Below are positions 1 through 10,658 of a stretch of 64,000 nt of DNA, in pieces. The position numbers were made by a program, and so were the translations under genes. How positions within the stretch are numbered: position 1 is the stretch's first letter; every line of letters begins with the position of its first letter. Under the pieces are notes generated by a model, which saw nothing but the letters and a program-made list of their open reading frames with translations, had not been told where the DNA came from and searched no databases. The stretch covers positions 62,001-126,000 of the forward strand of contig JAMWFC010000116.1 of assembly GCA_027475525.1 (NCBI GenBank), given 5' to 3'. Source of the stretch: Macrolepiota albuminosa (lineage: Eukaryota > Basidiomycota > Agaricomycetes > Agaricales > Agaricaceae).

Positions 1-2690
1 AGCTCAATGTTCCACTTTTCATCATTTGGCTTTCTGGTGTAGAAATTGTTAACATAAAGATCCCATGCTCTGAAGTCATAGTAATTTCTAGATTTAGGCA
101 AAACTACAAACTACAACTTCATGCCAGTCTCAATGAAGACAAAGATAGCAAAACCATTGGCATCACTGTGCTAGTAATGGTGGATTCTACTTGTGGATGC
201 AAGATTTTATTGCATATCAGAAATTGTATAAAAATTGTCTACTTTATAGTATTGATGACCTTGAACTTTTCTCCAAACAACCAAGTTGCTCAAAAACAGA
301 AGGTGTGGGAAAGTTTCTAGAAAGGCAGAGACATCCAAAGCACTTGATGAGCTTGGATACAAGGATTCCAGTATCTTTGGAAGATCCTGAGGAGTTGCAT
401 GCTTTGATATCAGATATAATGAATTTGTGGGGGAAAAAATTAAAATTAAAGATAATAATAATAATAAAGTAAAGGAGCTCAAATGTACCATGCACCTGGA
501 TAATATTGTTATGTGTCTGATAAGGAGCATGTGTTGAAGCCTGAGTCAATATCACTTCAGGGCATGCCAGAGATTTCTGAAGAAACATTCATTAAAAAGA
601 GGTCATGTAATTTTTAATGAGTGTTTCTTCAGAAACTTTCATGAAAATTGCCTAATAAGGCAATTTTTTCAGATTTTTCTAGAGAAATACTTGTTAAGAA
701 ATTATCTGACCTGTTTCTAATTGATGTTTCTCCAGAAATCCCTGATATGCCCTGAAGTGTATGCTAGTTCCCAATAACAAGAATATAAGAATGCAATGCC
801 AATATTTCTGAGAGAGCAAGAAGAGTGATACTCAGTTTGAGTCATAACCTCCACAGATGAAGATTGATCCCAATAAGCAATAGAGGCAGCATGCATTTTG
901 CAAAATCAAACAAGGTCCCTGTTGAGCTACAGAGCAGTGAATGAAAGGTTACTAGAACAGAATAGAATATATATGCACATGAAATTTTAGCATATATTCA
1001 AATATCCCATTGCTGCCAGACAATGGTATTTGCATGATGTCTCATTTACAGAGAATCTATGATTCTGAGAGATCAAGATGATTTAGATCTTTGACCATAT
1101 GGCTATTCTCATCATTCTAAATCTAGAATCACAGCCAGTTGATCAACACATAGACAGTAACTTACCATAGACTCAATTAGGTTTTGAGACATTCAAGCAA
1201 TGGTTAGCAGAGGAAAAGGTGTACCTCCAAGGACTCTCCTGAGAGCCTCTACAAGAGATGCTACAAATGAAATATTATCAGAAGTTGGTTAACCTTGAAG
1301 CAAGCCAGTTTATCACCACCTTTTTTCTTTGAGGGCAGTCTTGACAATTGATGTAGGAAATCTTTGGATGACACTTAAGCAAAGTGGCTTGTGACCACCT
1401 CTAAAAATTACAATGCACAGGACTGTACAAGATCAATTGAAAGGAAATGTTGTCATGTATTGAAAATCTATAAGAAGGATATCAAACTTTTACAGGGTCT
1501 TAAAACTAAACTTGGCATCACAACATGATGGAGTCAAACTGACTCCAAGTGGAGGATGGCAGTGATGACATCAACTGTGATTGGATGTGCTGGACATTAT
1601 GCAGTACGATGCTATCTCTAGTGCCTGGCATGCATAGTATGTGAAGAGTTCTGACAGAGTCCTTGTGTGCTCAAGCAAATGTGATAGGACAATGTGCTAG
1701 ATGATAGCATCTCAGATGCTACTGAGTAAACTGTAAGCACCATAGCTTAGGCAAAAATATCATAAAAAAAAAGAATAGTGCAACAAAATGTGCCTATAGA
1801 TGGTACCACAAACAATGAAGATGATAAAGACAATGCTAGCACCCAACTTAGTCACAAAGTCAGGTCAATCTAGTGCAATTTGAATGCTGAGAGTAATCAG
1901 GTGCTCAATGAGTTATAATTTGTTGTTATTTACATGTGAAGTAGCTATCTTTTATACTATGCACTACTATATTTTCAAAATGAGTCCATCTGCAGTGCTA
2001 CCAATTAGCACTTTTCTTCATGGTTACAGCTAATGGCAACCTGCCAATAATGACCAGCAGCACATGGATAATGGTAACCAACAGTGTTACAGCCTATTGA
2101 TTACAGCAACTCTAAAACTACTTAGAATTGTATCAATTTGCTTACTTTTTAATGTAATTCTGATTAGCCAGTCTACTCTGGAATATGGTCATAAAATCCT
2201 CAACAAATGTTGTGAGCATTAATGTTGACACTAAACATTGTATCATTTTTTAATAGGTTAAAATGTTGGGCTTTGAGTATATCCTGTCTTGTCATTATTG
2301 ATTCTTTATACTTCTGATTGAGGTTTCTTGACAAATAGCAGGGCCTAATGCTAACCTCTTTCAGAATTGATTGAGGTTTGATTAGAGTCACCTTTCTATC
2401 ATTGCACTAGTGTTGTGAGTTCTGAGCCTGCTGAATCTCTGAAGTCAATGTATAGTAGGTGCTGAATGTCTGATAAATGGTATTTGAGACTGATAAGTAA
2501 GGCCTGTATTGGGGTGCCAAAGCCAAAGACGTTCTACAGTTGTGAACAATCAGACATGACAAATTTAATACCTCTGAAACCTTAATTTTTTGAGTCAAAC
2601 TAACTTCAGATATAAACTCAGCATATCAGAATATGCTCAAAAACACCTCTCCAAAGTTTTTTCCATGGATAGTTCAGGACCATCAAAATT
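1..2690. other. AT-rich degenerate repeat DNA
   Basis: No convincing gene. The DNA is AT-rich and poor in CpG, with TpG and CpA in excess, and every frame is broken by stops, which is the look of old methylated transposon sequence. The longest open stretch (191-472, plus, 93 codons) has a coding-like composition (KFLERQRHPKHLMSLD) but I do not recognise it. The region joins the transposase remnant that starts near 2700 and probably belongs to the same block of nested debris. Confidence 0.6.
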
Positions 2691-2699
2691 TTAAGCAAT

Positions 2700-3352
2700 T
2701 TCAGAGAAAATTTTGACTATCTAAAGTACTTGTATCTAGTTTAAGACAGCTTCAATGGACATTATTGCCTGCTGAGAAACCTGGTGATGTTGTTTTTGCT
2801 TTTGTACTGCTCATGCCACTACTTTGCTAGTTAGCCCCATACAATAAGCACTTATAAACTGCCAAGTTTAGTTGATAAAACACCAAATTACAATCTCTGG
2901 ACATGCATCAAGATATTTTACTACAGCTTCTTTTGCCTCTGCAAAATTATTCTATGGAATTTCTCTGTATTTATACTTGACCCAACTCCAATACTTCAGA
3001 TGTTTAGCTTCAGTAGACCCTATATATAATATAAATTTCATACCATTTTCATCAGATTAAGCTCACAATGGAACTTTGGCAAAAAGATGCATTCATGTCC
3101 TCAATTTTTGATTAGAATCTCAAGCTGTGAGATTTAATTTGCAAAGTCTTCTTAGTGACAAGCCATTGATGTGAAGTATACTCATTAATAAATCTCTTAA
3201 GTACAATAGAAAGTGCAGGGAAAATTGTAAAATTCAACACTTGTTGAAATTGTTGAGGTGTAACTTCACCTGCAGTCTATGAGTTTAGCCAATTGAGAAC
3301 TGCTATTTTGACCCATTCATTTGATAATAGAGTTTGTGAATTTCTTGCTCCT
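2700..3352 (-). pseudogene. DDE transposase remnant, C-terminal part
   Basis: Reading the minus strand gives, across several stops and frame changes, a stretch resembling FLPKFHCELN followed by a region like YLDACPEIVI and then QKQKQHHQVSQQA. I recognise this order from a transposase family common in basidiomycete genomes, in which the ELN-I-E segment carries the last catalytic acidic residue. The matching upstream half lies at 15925-16840: the Gypsy element G1 inserted inside this pseudogene, and removing G1 with one CTCCT copy joins the halves. Many codons carry C-to-T or G-to-A changes. The family assignment is from memory of the motif, not from a search. Confidence 0.55.
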
Positions 3353-3586
3353 TGTAGCATAGTCCGCTATGTGGCGTTGGCCACATAGCTTTACTTACTG
3401 TATAGTAGACACTATTATATTATATTTATTATAATATAATATTAATTTACATTACTATATAAATAGTTTACCAGCTGCTTACAAAGCAGCTTAATTTTGT
3501 TGTATACTACATTGTCAATAGACCGGTCTGGTCTGATTCAGTGTTGTGTGCACACTAAGCTCTATAAACTTCATAACTTCGTTACA
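3353..3586 (+). repeat. G1 5' LTR
   Basis: This 234-bp repeat matches 15686-15919 except for three positions, all CpG versus TpG or CpA. It contains three hairpins: 3366-3389 (10-bp stem, 4-nt loop), 3413-3441 (12-bp AT stem, 5-nt loop) and 3473-3491 (8-bp stem, 3-nt loop). Confidence 0.95.
3456..3464 (+). promoter_or_regulatory. TATA box in G1 5' LTR
   Basis: TATATAAAT lies in the LTR after the AT hairpin. RNA would start about 25-35 nt downstream, next to the GC-richer hairpin at 3473-3491. The same motif is at 15789-15797 in the 3' LTR. Confidence 0.5.
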
Positions 3587-4225
3587 TTTTTTTGAATCCG
3601 CCAGCTAGGATCTATTGCCTAGCATCCGACGTCAGTCGCTGAGTTCGTTGACAGAACTCTATCAGCTTCTCAAGCTTCTTGCACAGCCACACTGTGCAAA
3701 TTTCAAACAGGGGATCGATGAGTAATCCCATACCTGCAGTGCCCACTGACGGCGGGCGAAATGCCCACGACCTACGGGGAGACCCAGCAGACACCCAGGA
3801 CGTGTCAGCGTCCAATGCGGGTCAGGTAAGACCCAAGGCTCGAGACTGAGACGGGGAGACCCAGCAGACACCCAGGACGTGTCAGCGTCCAATGCGGGTC
3901 AGGTAAGACCCAAGGCTCGAGACTGAGGATCAGAGTACCGACCTGGCCGGGAATGAGAGCGAGGCCATGGAGAGCTGAAAGCTCACAGCAGGACGGTCCG
4001 CAATGCCTCCAGGACAAGATGCCCAGGGGATTAACGCCCCCAGTTACGCAGCTGCCAGGAGGACCATGACGGTCTAGCCAATTGGCTTCCAAAGGACCCC
4101 CGGAGGACGGCCAACAGTCAACCGGCGCCTATGGCGCCCTAGGAGACGCCGAGTCATCAGTACGGACTGGGAGAGCCCTCCCTCCAAGCCAGAGTAGTGG
4201 GACCAGGCGGTCTACCGTGGGCTCA
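3587..4225 (+). other. G1 untranslated leader
   Basis: The sequence between the LTR and the first in-frame gag ATG. Directly after the LTR comes a T run, then GAATCCGCCAGC; there is no TGG start typical of a tRNA 3'-end primer site, so priming is unclear. It includes a 77-bp perfect duplication (3774-3927). Gag could begin upstream of 4226 at a non-ATG codon (the frame is open from 4082), which I cannot decide. Confidence 0.5.
3774..3927. repeat. 77-bp perfect tandem duplication (1)
   Basis: Copies 3774-3850 and 3851-3927 are identical, in the G1 leader. Flanking bases do not extend the match. Confidence 0.97.
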
Positions 4226-6334
4226 ATGCCTTTTAAAATGGCAGAAGCCCGCATAGAGGAGGTACTGGAAGAGGCTGCAAGGCCTGAAGTATCCCGCGTG
4301 GAAAACCAATTCCCGTGCACACCAGCAGTGGAGGAAGCTCCGGAGGTTGTAGAGCTTCCAGAGGAGGTGATGGAGTCGTCAAGTGATGACAACGCCGGAG
4401 CAGAGGAACAGCGGCTGAAAACCGTGTACACTGTGCGCTTGCGGGTGTTCTGGGACTTGCACCCAGAGGTGATGAAATACACCACCCAAGCGCGACTCGA
4501 GCGCTATGCGTCAGCCCATATAGTAGCACTTAGGCGACAAGGGCACGAAGTGCCCAATGTATTCAGTACAAAATATACTGATTTGATGGTGAGAGTGCTC
4601 ATGATGGAGCTGCAAATGTATGTGCAGCGGAAGGCCACATGGCAATTGGGGGCCTCGACCCCCTGGAGCCACACGTCCAAGGAATGCTCGGCACGGTGCA
4701 ATCAAGACGTCGGAATCGAGCTAGTGGAGGCACTAGCATGGGTGCAGGAAATGCCCGAAGCAAGACCGGTGAGTACTTTTTATACTCCAGCAGGACAAGG
4801 GTGGTGTGAGGAGCCCCCACACATGCATAACCACGACCGTAGGACAGATATGTCAGGTCTGGATGGGCACGATAGTACTGTGCTCAAAGTGGAGAGCAAG
4901 GCATCTGTGATGCCGCGCATGCCCATGGCCAAAACGTTGAGCGACAGAGTCGCGTATCAATGTATGCACAATGGCAACCTTAGGACTAAGGGACAGTCCC
5001 TTATCAACGATCAGGGCATCGTATTTGAGGGCACTAAGCCCATTGACAAGATGCGTCATCAATTTGTCACGCAGGGTCAGGAGAATCAAGCTTCTCCAGT
5101 TCCAGGGCGGCGCAACGATCATGATCGAGGAGACTTCCTCAATCGAGATGGCGCCACGAGACGTGATGTCCCTGGTAACGGCCAGGATGACGGCCCTAGG
5201 TCGATTCCTCGAGACAAGGGCAATTATGCCCACAGTCGAGGAGGCTCAGGACGTCCTCTGCAAGGTGGACGAGGGAAGTCACTTCCCCATGCCGCTGATT
5301 TGGTGACTAGATCTCCGGGTCAGCGGGAGGCCATTCAAATGCATCGTGAAGCCATGCACGATTGCCTGCATCAAGTAGTCGATGATGCCCTGGGCGTAAC
5401 CTTACGGTTACCAGACGGAGTGAAGCTGCATAAAGCAGACAGTAGGCACATTCGTGCCTATATAGGCGTGTCCAAGTTCAGCGACCTGGAAGATTGGGCA
5501 ATGGATGTATGCACCCATCTCGCCATGTGCTTATACGGAGGCGACCATATGGAATGAGAACAAATCTTTGTTCTTCCTGAGTTCTTGGCCGGAGAGGCCA
5601 TGGGATGGTTTCGACGGGCAGTACTGCACGTCAACCGTGTCCAATATGACTGGACATTCAAAGGAGTCCTTACAGGACTGTACGATCGATTTGTACACCC
5701 CTCAACGCTCCAGGATGCAAGGCGGGACTTCCAGTCCGCCAAGTACACCGAGAAGTTGGGAGTACAAGGGTTCTATGATACCCTTAATGACCATGCCCAG
5801 AACATGGCAGTATACCTGGACGGGTATACAATGCTCAAAACGTTCTTGGATGGCATTCCAGCGGATATGCGCCGCTATTTGATACGTGAGGACGGATTGT
5901 CCCCAGAAGTCAACAATGTGGAAGAATTTGTGGCATATGCCATCCGGTATGAGCAGTCTCTGAAGACTGCTAACCACTACGAACATCGGAGTGGACACAA
6001 AGGGGGACCCAGGCAACTACCGCCTGGTGGGACACCCTCACGGGGTCAGCATGTGGGGACCTTCCTGGCCAAAAAGACCGATTTGGACCGTGACCGCAAC
6101 ACGCGGTTTGTTGTACGCAGAACCCCTGCGGTGAACCGAGGGCGGAGCTACCCACACCCAGATCGGGCGCCGGACGGAGAACGTCCTAAACCAAGGCCAG
6201 ACTTCAAACCAGCCAACCCACCAGGTCAGACAGGGACTTGTTTCACGTGTGGCCAACCAGGCCACTACGCTACCAACTGCCCCGCGAAGCCAGGAGCCCC
6301 AAGGAAGGGGTATACACCCCACGCCCATCTTTGA
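4226..6334 (+). pseudogene. G1 gag (capsid/nucleocapsid), one internal stop
   Basis: Gag polyprotein of the Gypsy element, expected to form the capsid and bind genomic RNA in the cytoplasm. One frame runs from the ATG at 4226 to a TGA ending at 6334, interrupted by a single TGA at 5555-5557 where G2 reads a glutamine-like codon. The region around the break (IFVLPEFLAGEA) is the retrotransposon-gag domain and matches G2 (IFVLHEFMEGEA). Near the C-terminus is one zinc knuckle, CFTCGQPGHYATNC (C-x2-C-x4-H-x4-C, about 6238-6282). The N-terminal third is acidic and low in complexity. Protease follows in the same frame after the TGA. Many short perfect hairpins lie in this coding sequence, for example 4987-5003, 5443-5460 and 5557-5574. 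Confidence 0.85.
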
Positions 6335-7138
6335 GCTGCACATACTGCAGCCGCGAGTGGGAGTGATGGAGACATATCTGCCGAGTCTGAGGCAGAGCAC
6401 CCCACAAACGACCAGGAGCCCCCAGAGGAGGCATCGGGCACCGAGCCCAAGAGTGTGGTCGTGGAGAGGGAGGAGTACGTCACAGTTGACGTATATGACG
6501 ACGTCTACGACAATGAGTACTACAGTCGTGACAGCGACTCTGAGTGCCTAGCGGCGATGATGGATTGGCCGTCCACAAATGATCCCAAATGGAATAACGT
6601 GGTTTGGATGAAGAAGGTGACTCTTCATCATGCAGAAGGCACTTTGCAGTGCCCTACATTGAAACAAGCAGACAAGAAGTGCCTGGTCTCGTATGTGGAC
6701 ATAGACGGCCACAAAGCATGGACCCTATGGGACTCTGGGAGTACTACATCGGGCATAACGCCCCAGTTCGCCCATGTGTACGGAATATCCATGCAGGAGT
6801 TGGATACGCAATTGGTGTTACAGCTGGGCACCGTAGGGAGCCGAGCCATGGTGCAGTATGGGACAAATGTGAATGTCCAAACGCCAGGCTCACGTAGCTG
6901 GGAATACATGGATGTAGCAAACTTTGATCGCTACGATATGATACTGGGAACGCCATTCATGCAGCGTAACAAAGTCATACTAGACTTTGACCACTGTCAG
7001 GTACTAGTGAATGGGAAAGTGATCCCAGCCAAACGAGCTACAGCAGACAACACTGATAATCCTTTGACCACTGTCAGGTACTAGTGAATGGGAAAGTGAT
7101 CCCAGCCAAACGAGCTACAGCAGACAACACTGATAATC
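6335..7138 (+). pseudogene. G1 aspartic protease region
   Basis: Retropepsin-like protease that would cleave the polyprotein. The frame is the same as gag, so the TGA at 6332-6334 separates them. An acidic linker (about 6380-6540) leads to LVSYVDIDGHKAWTLWDSGS. DSG is the catalytic triad of a retropepsin monomer, and IGTPF-type sequence (MILGTPFM, about 6940) is the conserved second motif. The closest relative in the window is the G2 protease at 36499-37002. The ORF ends at 7084 only because of a perfect 77-bp duplication (6985-7061 and 7062-7138); without the second copy the frame continues into the degenerate linker to reverse transcriptase. Confidence 0.8.
6985..7138. repeat. 77-bp perfect tandem duplication (2)
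   Basis: Copies 6985-7061 and 7062-7138; ends the G1 protease frame early. Confidence 0.97.
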
Positions 7139-9566
7139 GTCTGTGATGTCATCGCACTACGGAGAAACGCAAGGACTCTCCATGACTTGGCCAGCGCAGA
7201 GTGCTGGCCGTGGAGGATGTGGAGGAGGAAGTGCAGGCTATGCCTGGACTGAGCGCAGACCACAACGTGGTAATGATGAGCGAGGAGGAGTATCAAGCCT
7301 CCAAGAGGAGCAACGAGTGAATAATCGCTCCTGAGATTCGAGGCGCAAGGCCTCCAGACAAACGCCATCGAAAGGCGAGACGACGGGAGGACTCAGTGGA
7401 TGTATGTCCACCTACGTCCTCATGAGTCAAGTTGGAAGACTTGAAAGACAGCATCCAAGAGGCGGAAGCCTCAGGAGAGGAGGACACACGGTCCCTATAG
7501 GAGCGACCAGCCCCCCTGCTGGAGTATGACTGTGCATACGACTCCCGAATGCTGCAAGAGTGGAACGAGCTGGTGGCAGCCACGTGTGCACGAAATGCGC
7601 ACCAGAGACAGATGACCATCAAACCAGCATATTGCCAGCCAGCCTCGGATGAGGTGTCCATAGCGTACTCACTTGTACGTGAGGGAAGAAGCCTCGTGGC
7701 TTATAAGGCAGCGGCAGCGGGTGCTCCGCTGAGACTACATATACCCGATGACAGTGTCAATCGGGTGCTTGCAATGTGCGAGCAGTATGCACCGCCGCCT
7801 TGGCCACCCTCAGAGACGGTGGAAGTACTTCCCCTGGTACGTATGAAGGGGAAGCAGAAGGCGACAAGCCTTCGTGAGGAAGATATTCCTTGGTTGCATC
7901 AGCAATGGCAAGAAGAATTTGCCGACATGGTCAACGGGACCAAGGAGGAGCTTCTGCCATGGCGGGAGGTGAACCATGAGATCAATCTCATAGACGAGAG
8001 CAAGCAGTATAAGTACCACTTGCCGCGCTGCCTGCGTGCCCTCCAGGAGCAACTATGTGATAAGACTAATCACTATTTGAATGCTCAATGGTAGTCCCCA
8101 TGCACCACCGCTCAAGCTGCACCATTATTATGCATTCCGAAGAAGGATGGAACCCTTCGAACAGCTCTTGATGCGCGTCAGCGCAATGACAACACAATAA
8201 AGGATGTAACTCCTTTACCAGATCAGGAGGTGATCCAGGAAGATGTGGCTTGGGCGAAGTATCGCTCGAAGATTGACCTTACTGACGCTTATGAGCAGGT
8301 GCGCATTCGCACCGAAGACGTATCCAAGACCGTATTTGCATTGATCATGGGCACGTTCACGAGCAACATAATGCAGATTGGAGACTGTAATGCTCCAGCA
8401 ACTTTCCAGAGGCTAATGACCTCTATCTTCCGAGACGTAATAGGACATTTTATGCATGTCTACTTAGATGACATATTCATCTACTCGGATACTATGGAGG
8501 AGCATGAGCAGCACCTCAGAGTCGTATTCGAACGACTGCGCAAGTACAAGTTGTACTTGAAGTGGAAGAAATGTGAGCTCTACGCTCAGAGTATAGACTG
8601 CCTAGGGCATGTCATAGATGAGCGGGGTATCCACCCTGATCAGGACAAGCTCTATCGTATTTGGGAGTGGCACACGCCCCGAAACTACAATGACATCCAA
8701 CGATTTGTTGGCCTTGTCAACTACATATCGAGCTTCTTGCCCAATGTCACAGCCTATACTGGGCCACTTATGGCCATGACGCAGAACGGGTCACCGTTCA
8801 ATTGGAGGCCATTGCACCAGCGGTGCTTCAAGATGGTCAAACGGATCTGTACAAAGACTCTGGTGATTTGACCAATCGACCCTAGACAGGATGAGCCGAT
8901 ATGGCTCATTTGTGACGTGTCCAAGACAGGCGTTGGAGCCATGTATGGTCAGGGAAGCAGCTGGCAGACGTGCCGCCCAGCAGGGTTCATGTCGAAGAAG
9001 TTCACGACGGCCCAGCAAAACTATGCGGTGCATGAGCTGGAGACTCTTGCCATACTCAAGGCCCTCCTCAAATGGGAGGATAAGCTGATGGGATATCCCA
9101 TCCACATCATAACGGACCACAAGGCCCTTGAGTTCTTCAAAACTCAGGTGAACTTGTCACCGCATCAGCGACGGTGGATAGACTACATGTCGAGATATCA
9201 GTTCAACATCACCTATGTTAAAGGTGAACTCAACAAAGTGGCAGACTGCTTGTCACGCTACTTTGAGAGTGATGTAGTCGGGGAGGCTCACGAGCCTCAT
9301 GAGTATGTGCAGGCAGACTGCCGCATAGACCCAGATGGAGAGGACTTACCTCTCCACCGATACCAGGAGCTCAGGGAGCATGTCCTGGAAGTACGCGCTA
9401 TGCGTGACGATGAATGGAGGCGAAGCACTTGCCTCAGAGAGCAGCGGGAAGAGCAGGACGTAGCCGCCCAGTTGCTCAAGGAGCATGAAGCCGTGGACCA
9501 AGCATCCACTGGGGAGCACGAGTGCCACGATATACCCGTTACGCTTGTGGAGATGCTCAAAGGCAA
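7139..9566 (+). pseudogene. G1 reverse transcriptase and RNase H
   Basis: Reverse transcriptase with RNase H, which copies the element RNA into DNA. A linker (7139-7548, several stops) is followed by an open frame from 7549. RT motifs in order are PLLCIPKKDG (about 8126), SKIDLTDAYEQV (about 8266) and the catalytic YLDD (about 8461). RNase H shows HELETLAILKAL and ITDHKALEFF (about 9030-9140), then ADCLSRY. Stops break the frame: TAG at 8092-8094, where G2 has Trp (a TGG-to-TAG change), and TGA at 8869-8871, where G2 has Gln. The YLDD core is intact, unlike in G2. The frame is cut after 9566 by the inserted solo LTR D1; integrase resumes at 10663. Confidence 0.85.
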
Positions 9567-9593
9567 TGTAGTACTTGGTAGAAGTATTACTTG

Positions 9594-9747
9594 ATAGTTC
9601 TGGGGCTTGCTAGTGTAGAATATGACCTTGAATTCACACTGACTTTGATGATGAAAGGGATAATTATTATATAGTTCTGGGGCTTGCTAGTGTAGAATAT
9701 GACCTTGAATTCACACTGACTTTGATGATGAAAGGGATAATTATTAT
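9594..9747. repeat. 77-bp perfect tandem duplication (3)
   Basis: Copies 9594-9670 and 9671-9747, in solo LTR D1. Copy D2 has a single unit. Confidence 0.97.
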
Positions 9748-10228
9748 CTTGACTGCGTTTAATAATCTTGCAAAACGCTGAGGTTTTTGAGGAATTATAA
9801 TATTGAATGAGAATAATAATATTCCCACAAGTCGAGGTTTCTTAACAAACTCCGGCCTAAGCGATTCACTCCCTGGGAATCACCGAGCCTTTGCCTATCA
9901 ATTGCCTGTCTATTCTCTACTAAACTTGGGCTATTTATACTGTTTTTCTGATGCACAGACCACTATCTACATATGACTCTTTGTCGGAAACTCTCCCACT
10001 TCCAGAACATATTTGATAGTCCAATTTCCCTTTTGGGAGGCCTGTTTCAGTGCCACCCGTTCCACCATTCAACTTCTTGTTCCGCCATTCTTCCGGATGT
10101 TTCGGATTGCCACTTCCCCATTTGCTTGAGCTCCATTTAGCCCGATCCCATTCCTAGATCCTTCTTTCCTCTTTTAGCGCCTCCCTGCATCCTCTACTTC
10201 TTTCCTTTTCCCCTCCTTGTTGTCAAAT

Positions 10229-10408
10229 CAAACATTGACTGATTTGACGATGAAATTGAGAATTATAATATTGAATGAATATAATAATTTCCCAATTTCA
10301 TCCTATTCCGTCCATTGCCAAACATTGACTGATTTGATGATGAAATTGAGAATTATAATATCAAATGAATATAATAATTTCCCAATTTCATCCTGTTCCG
10401 TCCAATCC
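10229..10408 (+). repeat. 90-bp imperfect tandem repeat in LTR D1
   Basis: Two units offset by 90 bp, beginning CAAACATTGACTG at 10229 and 10319, with several substitutions. The divergence marks it as a genuine old duplication, unlike the perfect 77-bp ones. Confidence 0.8.
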
Positions 10409-10658
10409 TGTTCCGTCCATTACCAGCTTCCATGCTTTTCCTCTCCATGACAGTGGTTAGACTATTGTTGAGCTGATAGTTTGAGCCGGTCCCTGCCTGT
10501 TGTTCTGTACTTTTCTGTGTATTTGTTGGGATATTTTTGGAGATAGATATTTGTTGAGACTGCTACCAGGAGGCTTACAGTTTTCAGCCTATAATTAAAT
10601 GTTTATTTTGACTTCTGGTGCATGTTTTGTCCCTGACTGCTGGTACAGCGTCGTATCA

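Larger units (their letters stand above)
9567..10658 (+). mobile_element. Solo LTR, family D (copy D1) inside G1
   Basis: Starts TGTAGTACTTG, ends CGTATCA and is flanked by a 4-bp duplication GCAA (9563-9566, 10659-10662). It interrupts G1 pol between RNase H and integrase. A second copy, reversed, lies at 45976-46746 with its own duplication. No internal coding region is present, so it is the recombined remnant of an LTR element. It contains a 77-bp perfect duplication (9594-9747) and a diverged 90-bp tandem repeat (10229-10408). Confidence 0.85.

Noticed and set aside
3774..3927. 77-bp duplications as a minisatellite or as transposon footprints
   Set aside because: Same exact period in unrelated sequences with no shared motif, and single copies in paralogues, fit an assembly cause better.
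4129..4485. Antisense ORF opposite G1 gag (118 codons) and many similar antisense frames in G1 and G2
   Set aside because: They are shadows of biased codon use on the sense strand; no motif, and they overlap a confidently assigned gene.
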